64,000 nt of DNA from Paenisporosarcina sp. FSL H8-0542 (GTDB lineage Bacteria > Bacillota > Bacilli > Bacillales_A > Planococcaceae). This document shows, piece after piece, positions 1-9,339 of the stretch. Both the position numbers and the translations under genes were made by a program. Positions within the stretch are counted from its first letter, which is position 1, and every line of letters starts with the position of its first letter. The notes beneath the pieces were generated by a model. The model ran no database searches. It saw only the letters and a program-made list of their open reading frames with translations, and was not told the origin of the DNA. The stretch lies in the NCBI RefSeq assembly GCF_038632915.1, contig NZ_CP152050.1, positions 726,501-790,500 of the forward strand. The letters run 5' to 3'.

Positions 1-645
1 CTGGATGTAATTCAAAATTATAAAATTGCTTTTCAAGATATACCGTTTGTCAAAGTTGTCGTAGGCTCGATGTTTATTTTTGCCGCTGAGTTTTCACTTA
101 ACAGTTACATCGGCGTTCGTCTCGCAGAAACGTTCGAGACGGTACAAATAGGGGAGTTCCAAGTGGGGGGAGTAAGGATGCTGAGTTACCTCAATATCCA
201 AAATATGCTTCTCGTTGTGTGTTTTACGTTTATCATCAATAAACTCACTGATAGGTTCAATAAGAAAAATGTCTTACTGTTTGGACTTCTACTATATGGA
301 ATCGGTTATGTAACGGTCACATCTGCCAACACGTGGTACATTTTAGTTCTCTTTAATATCATTGCAACACTGGGAGAACTGATTTATTCACCGATTCGAA
401 ATACGGAAGAGGCAAACATGATGCCAGCCAATAAGAGGGGATCTTATTCTGCCTTTTCGAACCTATCATTCAGCGGTGCAGACTTGGTTGCTCGCTCCAC
501 GATTATCATGGGTGCATACCTGGTCCCGACCATGATGTCCGTTTACATTGGAGTGATTCTGATGGCTGGTATCGTCTTGTTATATGCAGGTTTATTTATG
601 AGCAAAAATGTTTCAAATGAAGGAATAATAAATGCAACTGTTTGA
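1..645 (+). CDS. MFS transporter, C-terminal part (5' end outside window)
   Basis: The reading frame is open from base 1 to the TGA at 643-645, so 214 residues of a larger protein are visible. They hold several hydrophobic helices and a central basic loop (DRFNKKN, near residue 85) of the kind that joins helices in major facilitator superfamily exporters. A run of hydrophobic segments continues to a short polar C-terminus. The substrate cannot be judged from this part. The gene ends just before a strong hairpin terminator, so it is the last gene of its transcript. The family call is fairly sure; the function is not. Confidence 0.75.
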   Translation: MDVIQNYKIAFQDIPFVKVVVGSMFIFAAEFSLNSYIGVRLAETFETVQIGEFQVGGVRMLSYLNIQNMLLVVCFTFIINKLTDRFNKKNVLLFGLLLYGIGYVTVTSANTWYILVLFNIIATLGELIYSPIRNTEEANMMPANKRGSYSAFSNLSFSGADLVARSTIIMGAYLVPTMMSVYIGVILMAGIVLLYAGLFMSKNVSNEGIINATV

Positions 646-648
646 AGG

Positions 649-678
649 AAAAAGACCATCCAAAAGATGGTCTTTTTT
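649..678 (+). terminator. Rho-independent terminator after the MFS gene
   Basis: A perfect stem (AAGACCATC / GATGGTCTT) with a five-base loop is followed by a run of six T. It starts directly behind the MFS stop codon. Confidence 0.9.
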
Positions 679-827
679 CGTGCAAAGTGAATGATTTTAA
701 AGTTGAAGCAGTTCATTTGTTATAATTGCATCGTGCAATATTTTACGAACCATTCAAAATCCGATAGTATAAGTAATAATTTAACATCAAATATCGAAAA
801 GTATTTATTTAAAGGAGTACACTCAAG

Positions 828-1667
828 ATGTCTACACTCGCAATATCCAACTACTTGAAAGATCATGCACATCAAATAACGGAAGAATGGTTGACTGAGA
901 GAGTAAAAGAGCCGGGTTCATTTTATTCTAATCAAGCTTCACCAGATGTGGAGAAACTCTTGAGAAAGCAGCATCAACATACCATTCAGTTATTGATATC
1001 AAGCTTTGATCAAAATGATTTCGATTTTCGGGAAAAACTTGATGAATGGGCTCAAACTGTAGCAAAGTCGCGAGTGGAACATCGAATAGCTATTCATGAA
1101 GTTATTAAATTTCTTGGAAAAACGAGAACGCTCTTTTGGGAATATATGAAACAATATATCGATCAAACGAATGAAGATGTTTGCAAACATCAAGTATCGG
1201 AATGGAGTGAAATGCTGAATTCCGGATTTGAACTGATGATTGTCAAGTTCTCTGAGTATTACCATGAATTCAACGAAAAACGATTGACCGAGCATCAGGC
1301 CTTGATAAAATTACTGGAAATACCACTCATCAAGATTTGTGATAAAATTTCTGTTCTTCCGGTAATCGGTGTGATTAATTCGGAACGTGGATTGTCCTTA
1401 CTTAATGATATCCCGATGAAGTGTAGTGAAAACATGGTAGAAAGTTTAATTATCGATCTTTCTGGTGTGATTGAAATTGAAGAAGTCGTTGCATTCCAGC
1501 TGACTCAACTTGTTCAAGTTTTGAACTTGATGGGGATTGAAAGCTTTATCTCCGGTATTCGGCCAGAAGTTGCAAGAAAAGCAATCAGTTTTGGAGAAGA
1601 ATTTCATGCAATTTCTAAAATATCTTCAGTTCAAGAAGTGATTGGAAAAAAGAACAATCAAATGTGA
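828..1667 (+). CDS. RsbR-family stressosome protein (RsbRD-like) with C-terminal STAS domain
   Basis: The 279-residue protein has an all-helical N-terminal half (about 1-150) and a STAS domain (about 165-275), the layout of RsbR paralogues. In Bacillus these form the stressosome with RsbS and RsbT and control the general stress sigma factor. The STAS core IIDLSGV (208-214) is clear. At the positions where RsbRA carries its two phosphorylated threonines, this protein seems to have Ser185 (context INSERG) and Glu219 (context EIEEVV). It stands alone, between its own spaced upstream region and a terminator, so it is probably an extra sensor paralogue rather than part of an rsb operon. The start at 828 follows AAAGGAG. 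Confidence 0.85.
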   Translation: MSTLAISNYLKDHAHQITEEWLTERVKEPGSFYSNQASPDVEKLLRKQHQHTIQLLISSFDQNDFDFREKLDEWAQTVAKSRVEHRIAIHEVIKFLGKTRTLFWEYMKQYIDQTNEDVCKHQVSEWSEMLNSGFELMIVKFSEYYHEFNEKRLTEHQALIKLLEIPLIKICDKISVLPVIGVINSERGLSLLNDIPMKCSENMVESLIIDLSGVIEIEEVVAFQLTQLVQVLNLMGIESFISGIRPEVARKAISFGEEFHAISKISSVQEVIGKKNNQM

Positions 1668-1691
1668 GTATCATTAAAATTCAAAAATAGG

Positions 1692-1728
1692 ACACCTCCA
1701 ATTCTTTTCAAATTGGAGGTGTTTTTTC
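1692..1728 (+). terminator. Rho-independent terminator after the rsbR-like gene
   Basis: A perfect 12-bp stem (ACACCTCCAATT / AATTGGAGGTGT) with a short loop and a run of six T lies 25 bases after the stop codon. Confidence 0.9.
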
Positions 1729-1750
1729 TTCTATTCAGTTTCACGATACT

Positions 1751-1954
1751 CTAGGACTTGTAAGATTTTTCTCTTTCACTTTTTTTCCGATGATTCGATG
1801 TCATTGGCTCATGTTTTGGTTTTAAGAATCCCTGCTCCACTAATTCCATCGAAATCTCTTCTTTTGGTGAAGTTGCATTAAAATCTTTCTTCTTTGGTGT
1901 TTGAGACAAGGGACCTGTAAAGTTAATAGCACCTTTATGATTGTCACTTCCCAT
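1751..1954 (-). CDS. Small hydrophilic protein of unknown function
   Basis: A 67-residue basic, hydrophilic protein without membrane segments. The ATG at 1954 is preceded by AAGGAGG at ideal spacing, and the TTG one codon earlier is less likely. The N-terminal part contains GPLSQTPK, which resembles the LPQTPK-type motif of small YfhD-like Bacillus proteins, but the rest does not obviously match, so no function is given. It is transcribed alone, towards the terminator of the rsbR-like gene. The strong ribosome binding site is the best evidence that it is real. Confidence 0.65.
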   Translation of the reverse strand: MGSDNHKGAINFTGPLSQTPKKKDFNATSPKEEISMELVEQGFLKPKHEPMTSNHRKKSEREKSYKS

Positions 1955-2156
1955 CAAAAAACCTCCTTAAAAGTATCGTTCCTTCTTAACATGGTTATAA
2001 AAGCGAAGTTCATTCTTTAAATTTCAAAAAAAAAAAAATCATGTAGAACGAAAACATGTTCATGTAAAAGGCGCTTTAAAGGTTTTCTCCAGTCAGCTCC
2101 CATTTCTGTACACACACTCAACAATCACTCTTGTACGACTTGGCTATGTCCTCAAA

Positions 2157-2188
2157 TTAAAAAAGACAATCACATAGGATTGTCTTTT
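2157..2188 (-). terminator. Rho-independent terminator after the PAP2 gene
   Basis: The stem AAAAGACAAT / ATTGTCTTTT has an 8-base loop. Read on the minus strand, it continues into a run of T. The interval 1969-2156 beside it shows no gene, only an A-run near 2026-2038. Confidence 0.85.
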
Positions 2189-2236
2189 GGTTTGAGGATT
2201 GATATGTCGGGTTGAATTGTAAAGGTTTTCGTCACA

Positions 2237-3241
2237 CTAAAAATACCATGGAGGCTTGGGCCGGATATCGTTTTGATGGGATTTCTGGTTAACTTTGATT
2301 TCACTAGATTCATTCGATTCATGCGTTTTATTGGATTCAAAGGATTCATTGGAATCATTGAATTTAATAGGTTCATTGAAATCTTTGGATTTGGAGATAG
2401 ATTTGGAATTGAATTTTGTTCGAGACGTACCTTCATCATCGAAATCATACGGGATAAACTGCTTATAGTCATGCGTATTAATATTGGCATTCCGGTATTC
2501 CTTAAAAGGTTTGTCAATGGACTTGCCATCTTCATTCTTCTGCGCACGTAAGTGGTCAACTATTACGTTTCCAATATATCTGCCTAATTTCAAGCCTTCG
2601 ATGTTATCGGCTTCAAAATGAACGCCAGCACATAGACGGCTGAAGGCGTCATCAAAAGCAATTTTTCGTAACTTTTGTGCTTCCATTGGGAAGAAATAGC
2701 TTAACACCACTTCTGCACAGCCAGACATGCTGGCATGGCCAGAAGGATAGGAAGGAAATTTAGGCGTGGAAAGAATCGTTTCCATCTCATGGTCATATTG
2801 ATTTGGTCTGGCAACATCCAATTTATACTTCAAATCCCATACGACAATCTTGGTGTCATTGATTGCCATATGGACAGCAGCTAGTATTCGAGAGGCATAG
2901 ACAGGACTGACCCCATAGGATTCTACTAAACGGTCAATAATAGAAGTCCACTGTTTAGTAGGGACACCTGTTCCATAAAAAATGGCCAACTGTTTCTGAG
3001 TGTTTGTCAGGTGGTTGAGTGTACGCTGAACAATCTTTAATTCTTTTTCAAAATCTATTGCACTAGGTTTTTTAATGGGGAAATGCATTATCGTTCCATT
3101 TGGATTCAAGAAGTTCTTTTCTTTGTCTCTTTTTAAATAGGTCAAAGACCGAGAACCTGAAGATGGTGTATCAGGATTTACTGGTGGTTTCTTTTCACCT
3201 GCATAAGGTACTTCGGACCAACGTAAATAATTTTTCTTCAT
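2237..3241 (-). CDS. PAP2 / vanadium-dependent haloperoxidase superfamily protein
   Basis: The acid-phosphatase/haloperoxidase signature is complete: K-x6-RP (KYKLDVARP), PSGH (SYPSGHAS) and SR-x5-H (SRLCAGVH), in the right order and spacing. These residues bind phosphate or vanadate in PAP2 phosphatases and vanadium haloperoxidases. No signal peptide or membrane helix is seen, so a soluble enzyme is likely; the substrate is unknown. The last 65 residues or so are a Ser/Asn/Glu/Lys-rich, repeat-like tail. The chosen ATG at 3241 (MKKNYL) lies about 9 bases after TGGAG; an ATG at 3250 or GTG at 3256 is also possible. It sits divergently from prkA. Confidence 0.8.
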   Translation of the reverse strand: MKKNYLRWSEVPYAGEKKPPVNPDTPSSGSRSLTYLKRDKEKNFLNPNGTIMHFPIKKPSAIDFEKELKIVQRTLNHLTNTQKQLAIFYGTGVPTKQWTSIIDRLVESYGVSPVYASRILAAVHMAINDTKIVVWDLKYKLDVARPNQYDHEMETILSTPKFPSYPSGHASMSGCAEVVLSYFFPMEAQKLRKIAFDDAFSRLCAGVHFEADNIEGLKLGRYIGNVIVDHLRAQKNEDGKSIDKPFKEYRNANINTHDYKQFIPYDFDDEGTSRTKFNSKSISKSKDFNEPIKFNDSNESFESNKTHESNESSEIKVNQKSHQNDIRPKPPWYF

Positions 3242-3469
3242 TTTTTTCATCTCCACTCTATTATTCCTTTAACCTATGTCAAAGAGTAAGAACATGTGTA
3301 TTAATTAAAGCTATTCGCAACATGAAAATGATGAGAAAAGTACTTTCTAAAATCGGATATTAATTTTGAAGATCTTTTTGCCGGATGAGGCAATTGTGAA
3401 AAGTCCCGGTAATCATAAGTTGTCTCATTTCATACTATGAATAAATCAAACCCTAAACGGAGGGAAAAA

Positions 3470-5365
3470 ATGGATATTTTGAACAAGGTGAAGAGCTTCC
3501 GAGAAGAAGAAAACAGCCTAAAGTGGGAGGGTACATTTGCTGAATACTTGACCATCGTTAAGGAACGACCAGAAGTTGCCCAATCGGCTCATTCACGTGT
3601 TTATAATATGATCAATAGCCATGGGTTGACGCAAAAGAATGGTCATAAAATGTACCATTTTTTTGGTGAAGAAATATTTGGACTTGAAACGGCCATTGAG
3701 CGACTAGTAGAAGAGTACTTTCACCCAGCTGCAAAAAGATTGGATGTTCGAAAGCGTATTTTATTGTTGATGGGACCTGTAAGTGGAGGGAAATCAACAA
3801 TTGTGACATTGTTGAAACGTGGTTTTGAAAAATATTCAAAAACCGACGAAGGAGCTGTTTACGCGATAAAAGGATGCCCAATGCACGAAGACCCACTTCA
3901 CCTCATTCCCCACGAGTTACGTGACGAATTTTTTGAAGAGTATGGAGTCCGCATTGAAGGCAGCTTGTCTCCTTTGAACGCGATGCGTTTGGATAAAGAG
4001 TTCAATGGACGCTTGGAAGATGTAATGGTGGAAAGAATTTTCTTCTCCGAGGACAAACGGGTGGGAATTGGCACATATACGCCTTCTGATCCGAAATCAC
4101 AGGATATTGCCGATTTGACAGGAAGTATTGATTTTTCAACAATCGCAGAATTCGGTGCTGAATCAGATCCTCGTGCTTACCGATTTGATGGGGAACTGAA
4201 TAAAGCGAACCGCGGAATGATGGAATTTCAGGAGATGTTGAAACTCGATGAAAAATTCCTATGGCTGTTGTTATCTCTAACTCAGGAAGGAAATTTCAAG
4301 GCAGGAAGGTTTGCATTAATCAGCGCGGATGAACTCATAGTGGCTCATACAAATGAAACAGAGTATGCTTCGTTTATTTCAAATAAGAAGAATGAAGCCT
4401 TGCATTCCAGAATTATTGTCATGCCAATTCCTTATAACCTGAAAGTGAGTCAGGAAGAACGGATTTATGAAAAAATGATCCAGGAAAGCGATATGACACA
4501 TATTCATATTGCTCCGCAAGCATTGCGAGCGGCCGCCATTTTCTCAGTATTAACAAGGCTTGAAACACCTAAAAAGCAAGGCATTGATATTGTGAAGAAA
4601 ATGCGTTTATATGACGGCGAAAGTGTAGAAGGCTTCAATCAAATCGATGTGGAGGAATTGCAGAAGGAGTTTCCGCATGAGGGGATGAACGGCATTGATC
4701 CGCGTTACGTAATCAATCGGATTTCTTCGGCCATCATCCGCAAGGAAGTACCATCGATCAACGCTCTGGACGTTTTGCGTGCACTGAAAGATGGTCTCGA
4801 CCAACATGCTTCCATCACGCAGGAAGACCGGGAAAGGTACATGAATTATATTTCTATTGCCAGACGGGAATATGATGAAATTGCCAAGAAAGAAATTCAA
4901 AAAGCTTTTGTTTATTCCTATGAAGAGTCAGCAATTACCTTAATGGATAATTACCTGGACAATGTAGAAGCTTATTGTAATAAAAATAAAATAAGAGATA
5001 CTTTGACTGGTGAAGAAATGAATCCGGATGAAAAACTGATGCGTTCAATCGAAGAACAAATTGGCATCTCTGAAAATGCGAAAAAAGCGTTCAGGGAAGA
5101 AATCCTCATTCGTCTGTCTGCCTACGCTAGAAAAGGAAAGCGCTTTGAATACAATTCACATGAACGTCTACGCGAAGCTATACAAAAGAAACTTTTTGCG
5201 GATTTAAAAGATGTGGTGAAGATTACGACATCGTCCAAAACACCGGATGAATCACAGCTTAAAAAGGTAAATGAAGTAGTTGCGAGACTCATTGATGAAC
5301 ATGGCTATAATTCAATTTCAGCCAATGAATTATTGCGTTACGTAGGAAGCCTGCTTAATCGATAA
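3470..5365 (+). CDS. prkA: PrkA, AAA+ serine protein kinase of sporulation
   Basis: The start at 3470 (MDILNKVKSF) follows GGAGGGA by 6 bases and gives 631 residues, the size known for Bacillus subtilis PrkA. The protein has a PrkA AAA N-terminal domain with the Walker A motif GPVSGGKST (102-110) and the conserved C-terminal PrkA domain. PrkA is described as a kinase or AAA protease-like factor acting early in sporulation. It lies immediately upstream of yhbH and spoVR, its usual partners, although a terminator separates it from yhbH. A sequence CATACTATGA at 3431-3440 resembles a sigma-E/sigma-K -10 element. Confidence 0.96.
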   Translation: MDILNKVKSFREEENSLKWEGTFAEYLTIVKERPEVAQSAHSRVYNMINSHGLTQKNGHKMYHFFGEEIFGLETAIERLVEEYFHPAAKRLDVRKRILLLMGPVSGGKSTIVTLLKRGFEKYSKTDEGAVYAIKGCPMHEDPLHLIPHELRDEFFEEYGVRIEGSLSPLNAMRLDKEFNGRLEDVMVERIFFSEDKRVGIGTYTPSDPKSQDIADLTGSIDFSTIAEFGAESDPRAYRFDGELNKANRGMMEFQEMLKLDEKFLWLLLSLTQEGNFKAGRFALISADELIVAHTNETEYASFISNKKNEALHSRIIVMPIPYNLKVSQEERIYEKMIQESDMTHIHIAPQALRAAAIFSVLTRLETPKKQGIDIVKKMRLYDGESVEGFNQIDVEELQKEFPHEGMNGIDPRYVINRISSAIIRKEVPSINALDVLRALKDGLDQHASITQEDRERYMNYISIARREYDEIAKKEIQKAFVYSYEESAITLMDNYLDNVEAYCNKNKIRDTLTGEEMNPDEKLMRSIEEQIGISENAKKAFREEILIRLSAYARKGKRFEYNSHERLREAIQKKLFADLKDVVKITTSSKTPDESQLKKVNEVVARLIDEHGYNSISANELLRYVGSLLNR

Positions 5366-5385
5366 TGGGATGAATATGAATAACA

Positions 5386-5420
5386 GAACAAGACGAATCA
5401 GATAATTCGTCTTGTTTTTC
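5386..5420 (+). terminator. Rho-independent terminator after prkA
   Basis: An 11-bp stem (ACAAGACGAAT / ATTCGTCTTGT) with a six-base loop is followed by five T. It separates prkA from yhbH. Confidence 0.88.
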
Positions 5421-5506
5421 TTACTCTCTGAAGTCAATAACTTGTTCGCCAACGCATATGATAATTAAATTAAAAAACTTTTAATACTGGATGGGTGTGG
5501 GTGGAA

Positions 5507-6670
5507 ATGAACGAAAAACCTGATAATCATTTTGTCATCTCACAGGAAGACTGGTCGCTCCATAGAAAAGGCTATCAAGATCAGCAACGTCATATGGATA
5601 AAGTCAAAGAAGCCATCAAGAATAATTTGCCGGATTTAATCAGTGAAGAAAGCATTGTTATGTCAAATGGACGGGATGTCATCAAAATTCCGATTCGCTC
5701 CTTGGATGAGTACAAAATTCGCTACAATTACGACAAATCAAAACACGTGGGTCAAGGGAATGGTGATAGTCAGGTAGGAGATGTCATCGCCCGTGGTTCC
5801 GGGGAAGGAAAAGCCTCTCCAGGGCAAGGGAAACAAGCAGGGGATCAAGCGGGTAAGGATTTTTATGAAGTGGAAATCACCATGGCAGAGCTGGAAAGTG
5901 CCCTTTTCAATGAACTTGAGTTACCCAATTTAAAGCAAAAAGAACAAGCTCAAATTAGAAAAGAAAAAATTGAATTCAATGATATTCGTAAAAAAGGGCT
6001 GATGGGCAATATTGATAAAAAGCGCACCATCTTAACGGCTATCAAACGCAACGCAGCGAATGGGAAAGCGGAAATTTCGCCTATCCATAATGAGGATTTG
6101 CGGTTCAAAACATGGAATGATGAAGTAAAACCGGAATCCAAAGCAGTTGTACTTGCGATGATGGATACGAGTGCATCCATGGGACCATTTGAAAAATATA
6201 TGGCTCGCAGCTTTTTTTTCTGGATGACCAAATTTCTACGTACCAAATACGAAACGGTGGAAATTGAATTTATCGCTCATCATACTGAAGCAAAGGTTGT
6301 CACGGAAGAGAACTTTTTTTCAAAAGGTGAAAGCGGCGGCACCATTTGTTCATCTGCCTATCTAAAAGCGCTGGAACTGATTGAACAAAAATATCATCCT
6401 TCTCGATTCAATATTTACCCGGTCCACTTTTCAGATGGTGAAAACATGTCAAACGATAATGAAAGATGTTTGAAGTTGGTAAATGAACTGATGGCCGTTT
6501 CCAGTATGTTTGGCTACGGAGAAGTGAACCCCAATAATCGATATTCCACTTTGATGTCCACTTATAAAAAAATCTCGAATCCGATGTTCCGCCATTATAT
6601 ATTGAAAGAAAAACAAGATGTCTATAAAGCATTGAAAAGCTTTTTCCAAAAAGAAATAACTTCCGTTTGA
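5507..6670 (+). CDS. yhbH: YhbH, DUF444 von Willebrand A-type sporulation protein
   Basis: The protein (387 residues from the ATG at 5507) matches the YhbH/YeaH family. The N-terminus reads like B. subtilis YhbH (WSLHRKGY, then [20 protein letters not shown]). A Gly-rich linker spans about 80-118, and a vWA-like domain follows with the metal-site motif DTSASMG (220-226). YhbH is needed for efficient sporulation, and its homologue in enteric bacteria works with the PrkA homologue in starvation. A GTG at 5495 is an alternative start; neither has a strong Shine-Dalgarno. It is probably cotranscribed with spoVR, 54 bases downstream. Confidence 0.94.
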   Translation: MNEKPDNHFVISQEDWSLHRKGYQDQQRHMDKVKEAIKNNLPDLISEESIVMSNGRDVIKIPIRSLDEYKIRYNYDKSKHVGQGNGDSQVGDVIARGSGEGKASPGQGKQAGDQAGKDFYEVEITMAELESALFNELELPNLKQKEQAQIRKEKIEFNDIRKKGLMGNIDKKRTILTAIKRNAANGKAEISPIHNEDLRFKTWNDEVKPESKAVVLAMMDTSASMGPFEKYMARSFFFWMTKFLRTKYETVEIEFIAHHTEAKVVTEENFFSKGESGGTICSSAYLKALELIEQKYHPSRFNIYPVHFSDGENMSNDNERCLKLVNELMAVSSMFGYGEVNPNNRYSTLMSTYKKISNPMFRHYILKEKQDVYKALKSFFQKEITSV

Positions 6671-6724
6671 ACTGGTCGGTGCCTTGCACTTGTCATTGAA
6701 TAAACCGTCGGAGGGATTCAATAG

Positions 6725-8125
6725 ATGGAAAAGAATGCTCTTCATCGGGCAATAGACGAAATTACGGAAATTGCAACTGGATTTGGACTGGATACGTATC
6801 CGATGCGTTATGAAATTTGTCCTGCTGATATTATTTACACATTTGGTGCATACGGCATGCCCACACGATTCAGCCATTGGAGCTTTGGGAAACAATTTCA
6901 TAAAATGAAGCTGCAATACGACTTGGGTTTAAGTCAGATTTATGAGCTGGTGATCAATTCAAATCCATGTTATGCGTTTCTGCTTAATACAAATAGTCTC
7001 ATTCAAAATAAATTAATTATTGCCCATGTGCTTGCCCACTGTGATTTCTTTAAAAACAATGCTCGATTTTCCAATACGAAGCGTGATATGGTCGAAAGTA
7101 TGACGGCAACTGCCGAACGGATTGCCAATTATGAAATGATTTATGGCAAAGTAGAAGTAGAACGTTTTTTGGATGCGGCCATGGCCATACAGGAGCATGT
7201 GGATCCCTCCATTATCAGACATAAATTATTGGACTACGATACGAATGAAGAAGAAAAAGAAGTCAATCGGAAAACTCAGTATGATGACTTATGGAACTTG
7301 GATATAAAAGCGAAAGACAATAAGGCACTCATAGAAAAAAGAAAGAAATTTCCGCCATCCCCTGAAAAAGACCTCTTATTGTTTATCCAGGAATATAGCC
7401 GTGAACTGGAAGAGTGGCAAAGGGATATCTTAACCATGATGCGGGAAGAAATGCTGTATTTCTGGCCGCAAATGGAAACGAAAATCATGAATGAGGGCTG
7501 GGCGAGCTATTGGCATCAGCGAATATTAAGAGAAATGGATTTGACGTCAGCTGAAACCATCGAATTTGCGACATTGAATGCCGGAGTTGTTCAGCCTTCC
7601 AAAACGAGTATCAATCCCTATTATCTGGGCTTAAAGATTTTTGAGGATATTGAAAAGCGATACAATCATCCAACAGAGCGAATGAAGAAAAACGGCGTTA
7701 AAGAAAATTCTGGCCGGGAAAAAATGTTTGAAGTAAGAGAAATTGAATCAGATATTTCTTTCATCCGAAATTATTTGACGAAGGAATTGGTGAAACAGGA
7801 AGATCTATATTTGTTTGAAAAGAAGAATGGAAACTATCAAATTACCGATAAAGACTATGAACAGGTTCGTGACCAATTGATTTCGATGAGGGTGAATGGA
7901 AGCTTTCCTTATATCGTGGTTGAGGATGGGGACTACTCGAGAAATGGTGAACTCTATTTAAAGCATGGATACGAGGGAACTGAGCTGGATCCTCTTTATC
8001 TGGAACATGTACTGCCTTACATTTATCAGTTGTGGGGACGGTCAGTCTATTTGGAAACGTATGTTGAGAATAAACCAATTGTTTATTCATATGATGGGAA
8101 AAAGGTGTCACGTCGATTATTATGA
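6725..8125 (+). CDS. spoVR: SpoVR, stage V sporulation protein (cortex formation)
   Basis: The 466-residue protein has the SpoVR family length and hallmark features: HVLAHCDFF (101-109), [22 protein letters not shown]-like N-terminus, and [13 protein letters not shown] in the middle. SpoVR affects spore cortex formation in Bacillus; its biochemical activity is unknown. The start at 6725 follows CGGAGGG by 9 bases. Together with prkA and yhbH it completes the three-gene set known in Proteobacteria as yeaG, yeaH and ycgB. The neighbouring yhbH is close enough to share a transcript. Confidence 0.95.
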   Translation: MEKNALHRAIDEITEIATGFGLDTYPMRYEICPADIIYTFGAYGMPTRFSHWSFGKQFHKMKLQYDLGLSQIYELVINSNPCYAFLLNTNSLIQNKLIIAHVLAHCDFFKNNARFSNTKRDMVESMTATAERIANYEMIYGKVEVERFLDAAMAIQEHVDPSIIRHKLLDYDTNEEEKEVNRKTQYDDLWNLDIKAKDNKALIEKRKKFPPSPEKDLLLFIQEYSRELEEWQRDILTMMREEMLYFWPQMETKIMNEGWASYWHQRILREMDLTSAETIEFATLNAGVVQPSKTSINPYYLGLKIFEDIEKRYNHPTERMKKNGVKENSGREKMFEVREIESDISFIRNYLTKELVKQEDLYLFEKKNGNYQITDKDYEQVRDQLISMRVNGSFPYIVVEDGDYSRNGELYLKHGYEGTELDPLYLEHVLPYIYQLWGRSVYLETYVENKPIVYSYDGKKVSRRLL

Positions 8126-8132
8126 TAGACAA

Positions 8133-8170
8133 AAAAATTCCAGCATCTTTTGAAGATGTTGGAATTTTAT
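8133..8170 (+). terminator. Rho-independent terminator after spoVR
   Basis: A near-perfect stem (AAATTCCAGCATCTT / GAAGATGTTGGAATTT) with a tiny loop is followed by T-rich sequence, just after the spoVR stop. Confidence 0.88.
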
Positions 8171-8296
8171 TTGGTTTAACCATTACATTTGCTTTCTTAA
8201 ATAAAAACGGACAGAAATTAAGTTGTAGTTTTTATTTTATTGGCTGTGTTAAAGGATGTAGAAGATATCGGTTGTTTAGCGTACAATTGTACTAGT

Positions 8297-8328
8297 CGCA
8301 TGTTCCGCATGAGCCAGCAAGTATGACA
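8297..8328. repeat. Fragment of a dispersed palindromic element (copy at 61701-61807)
   Basis: Over about 31 bases this stretch matches the reverse complement of 61761-61791 with only a few differences. Shared blocks are GTTCCGCATGAGCC and CAAGTATGA. It lies in the 230-base gap after spoVR, which otherwise shows no gene. Confidence 0.6.
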
Positions 8329-8363
8329 GAGCCTATTAATTAACAAGAAAGGAGGTGTTTAAA

Positions 8364-8678
8364 TTGTCCACATCTAAAATATTGAAATGGGTCACCGGCG
8401 GTCTTGAAGCGTTATTGGGGATTCCTTTTCTAGGAGCAGGCATTGTAATTGGATTTTTATGGATTCCATTAGGCATTATGTTAGCATTACACATTGTAAC
8501 ATTGGTTCTCACCAAAAAAGATGGTGGTTCGACCACGGGAAGTATACTTGGTATCGTCACTTCTTGTATCGCATGGATTCCTTTTGTAGGAATGATTATG
8601 CACATTCTTTCTGCCATTTTCCTAATGATCGACGCTGCTAAACCGGAACATCACAATCTAAATCAACATAATGGATGA
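8364..8678 (+). CDS. Small membrane protein of unknown function
   Basis: About 104 residues with three hydrophobic segments separated by a polar loop (TLVLTKKDGGSTTGS) and a His/Asn-rich hydrophilic tail. The overall look is that of small DUF4190-like membrane proteins, but I cannot assign a family firmly. The TTG at 8364 is chosen because AAAGGAGGTG ends 7 bases before it; the GTG at 8355 would lie inside that ribosome binding site. It stands alone between spoVR and sda. Confidence 0.7.
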   Translation: MSTSKILKWVTGGLEALLGIPFLGAGIVIGFLWIPLGIMLALHIVTLVLTKKDGGSTTGSILGIVTSCIAWIPFVGMIMHILSAIFLMIDAAKPEHHNLNQHNG

Positions 8679-8817
8679 AGTATAATATGTAAAATCAAAA
8701 GGGTGCCATTACATAGGATTCACTCACTTTTTATAGCAGTTTTCAAAAAAAGTTTGTTTTTCTTTTTAATATCATCTAGTTATTAATTTACATTTTCTGG
8801 CAACCGAATTAATTTAA

Positions 8818-8858
8818 AAAGAATTCCAACTGCTTAGCTAGCAGCTGGAATTCTTTTT
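8818..8858 (+). terminator. Rho-independent terminator
   Basis: The stem GAATTCCAACTGC / GCAGCTGGAATTC has a 7-base loop followed by TTTTTG. It lies 140 bases after the small membrane protein gene; nothing else is visible between them. Confidence 0.85.
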
Positions 8859-8890
8859 GTTCTGATATAAGAAAATCCCATAATCATAGA

Positions 8891-8929
8891 AAGGAAACCA
8901 GCAGCTAATGAGCTACTGGTTTCCTTTTT
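8891..8929. terminator. Bidirectional hairpin terminator between the membrane protein gene and sda
   Basis: A 14-bp stem with one mismatch (GGAAACCAGCAGCT / AGCTACTGGTTTCC) has TTTTTAT on the plus side. On the minus strand, where it lies 50 bases after sda, the T-run is weaker. Confidence 0.75.
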
Positions 8930-8977
8930 ATAATGATTATTACATGTATATGATAAAAAACAATGAAAGAAAGAGTG

Positions 8978-9100
8978 TCAGATGTGTAGAGAGCGTCGGC
9001 GAATTTCGATTTCCAACAAGTAGATAAATTCAGGACATAACTTTAATTCTTTTGCCTTAACATACGATTCAATCAACAATTCAGATGATAGTTTACTCAA
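8978..9100 (-). CDS. sda: Sda, checkpoint inhibitor of sporulation histidine kinases
   Basis: This 40-residue protein is too short for ordinary ORF screens. It has a TTG start at 9100 placed 8 bases after CGGAGGTG. The residues [27 protein letters not shown] and RRRSL match B. subtilis Sda almost position for position, including the helical hairpin that binds the dimerisation domain of KinA and blocks autophosphorylation. It lacks the last few residues of the B. subtilis protein. In B. subtilis, sda is switched on by DnaA when replication is disturbed, and here perfect DnaA boxes lie 120-220 bases upstream. Confidence 0.94.
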   Translation of the reverse strand: MSKLSSELLIESYVKAKELKLCPEFIYLLEIEIRRRSLHI

Positions 9101-9221
9101 AGTGAATTCACCTCCGATTACATAATAGATGGGCCATTTTAGGAAAGCAGCAAATAAATTGGTAAATATCTTTGATGTAATCTTAATCTATCAGATAGTT
9201 TTGTTCGGAACAAGCGTTCTC

Positions 9222-9230
9222 TTATCCACA
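9222..9230 (+). promoter_or_regulatory. DnaA box 1 upstream of sda
   Basis: TTATCCACA, a perfect match to the DnaA-binding 9-mer, lies 121 bases before the sda start codon. Confidence 0.75.
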
Positions 9231-9300
9231 GCTATCGGTGGATTAATTGTGATTAACTTGTTGATAGTTAGTAGAAATGTACACTCAGTACCCGGGAAAA

Positions 9301-9309
9301 TGTGTATAA
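9301..9309 (-). promoter_or_regulatory. DnaA box 2 upstream of sda (TTATACACA)
   Basis: Read on the minus strand this is TTATACACA, matching the relaxed consensus TTATNCACA. It is separated from box 3 by two bases, in inverted orientation. Confidence 0.6.
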
Positions 9310-9311
9310 CC

Positions 9312-9320
9312 TTATCCACA
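9312..9320 (+). promoter_or_regulatory. DnaA box 3 upstream of sda
   Basis: A second perfect TTATCCACA. Three boxes within 100 bases, in the intergenic region of a gene known to be DnaA-controlled, make chance unlikely. Confidence 0.75.
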
Positions 9321-9339
9321 GAAACGAAAAAGTGAGAAA

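Noticed and set aside
2170-2559. 129-codon minus-strand frame, Met/Asn/Pro-rich
   Set aside because: It is the shadow of the low-complexity tail of the PAP2-type gene in another frame.
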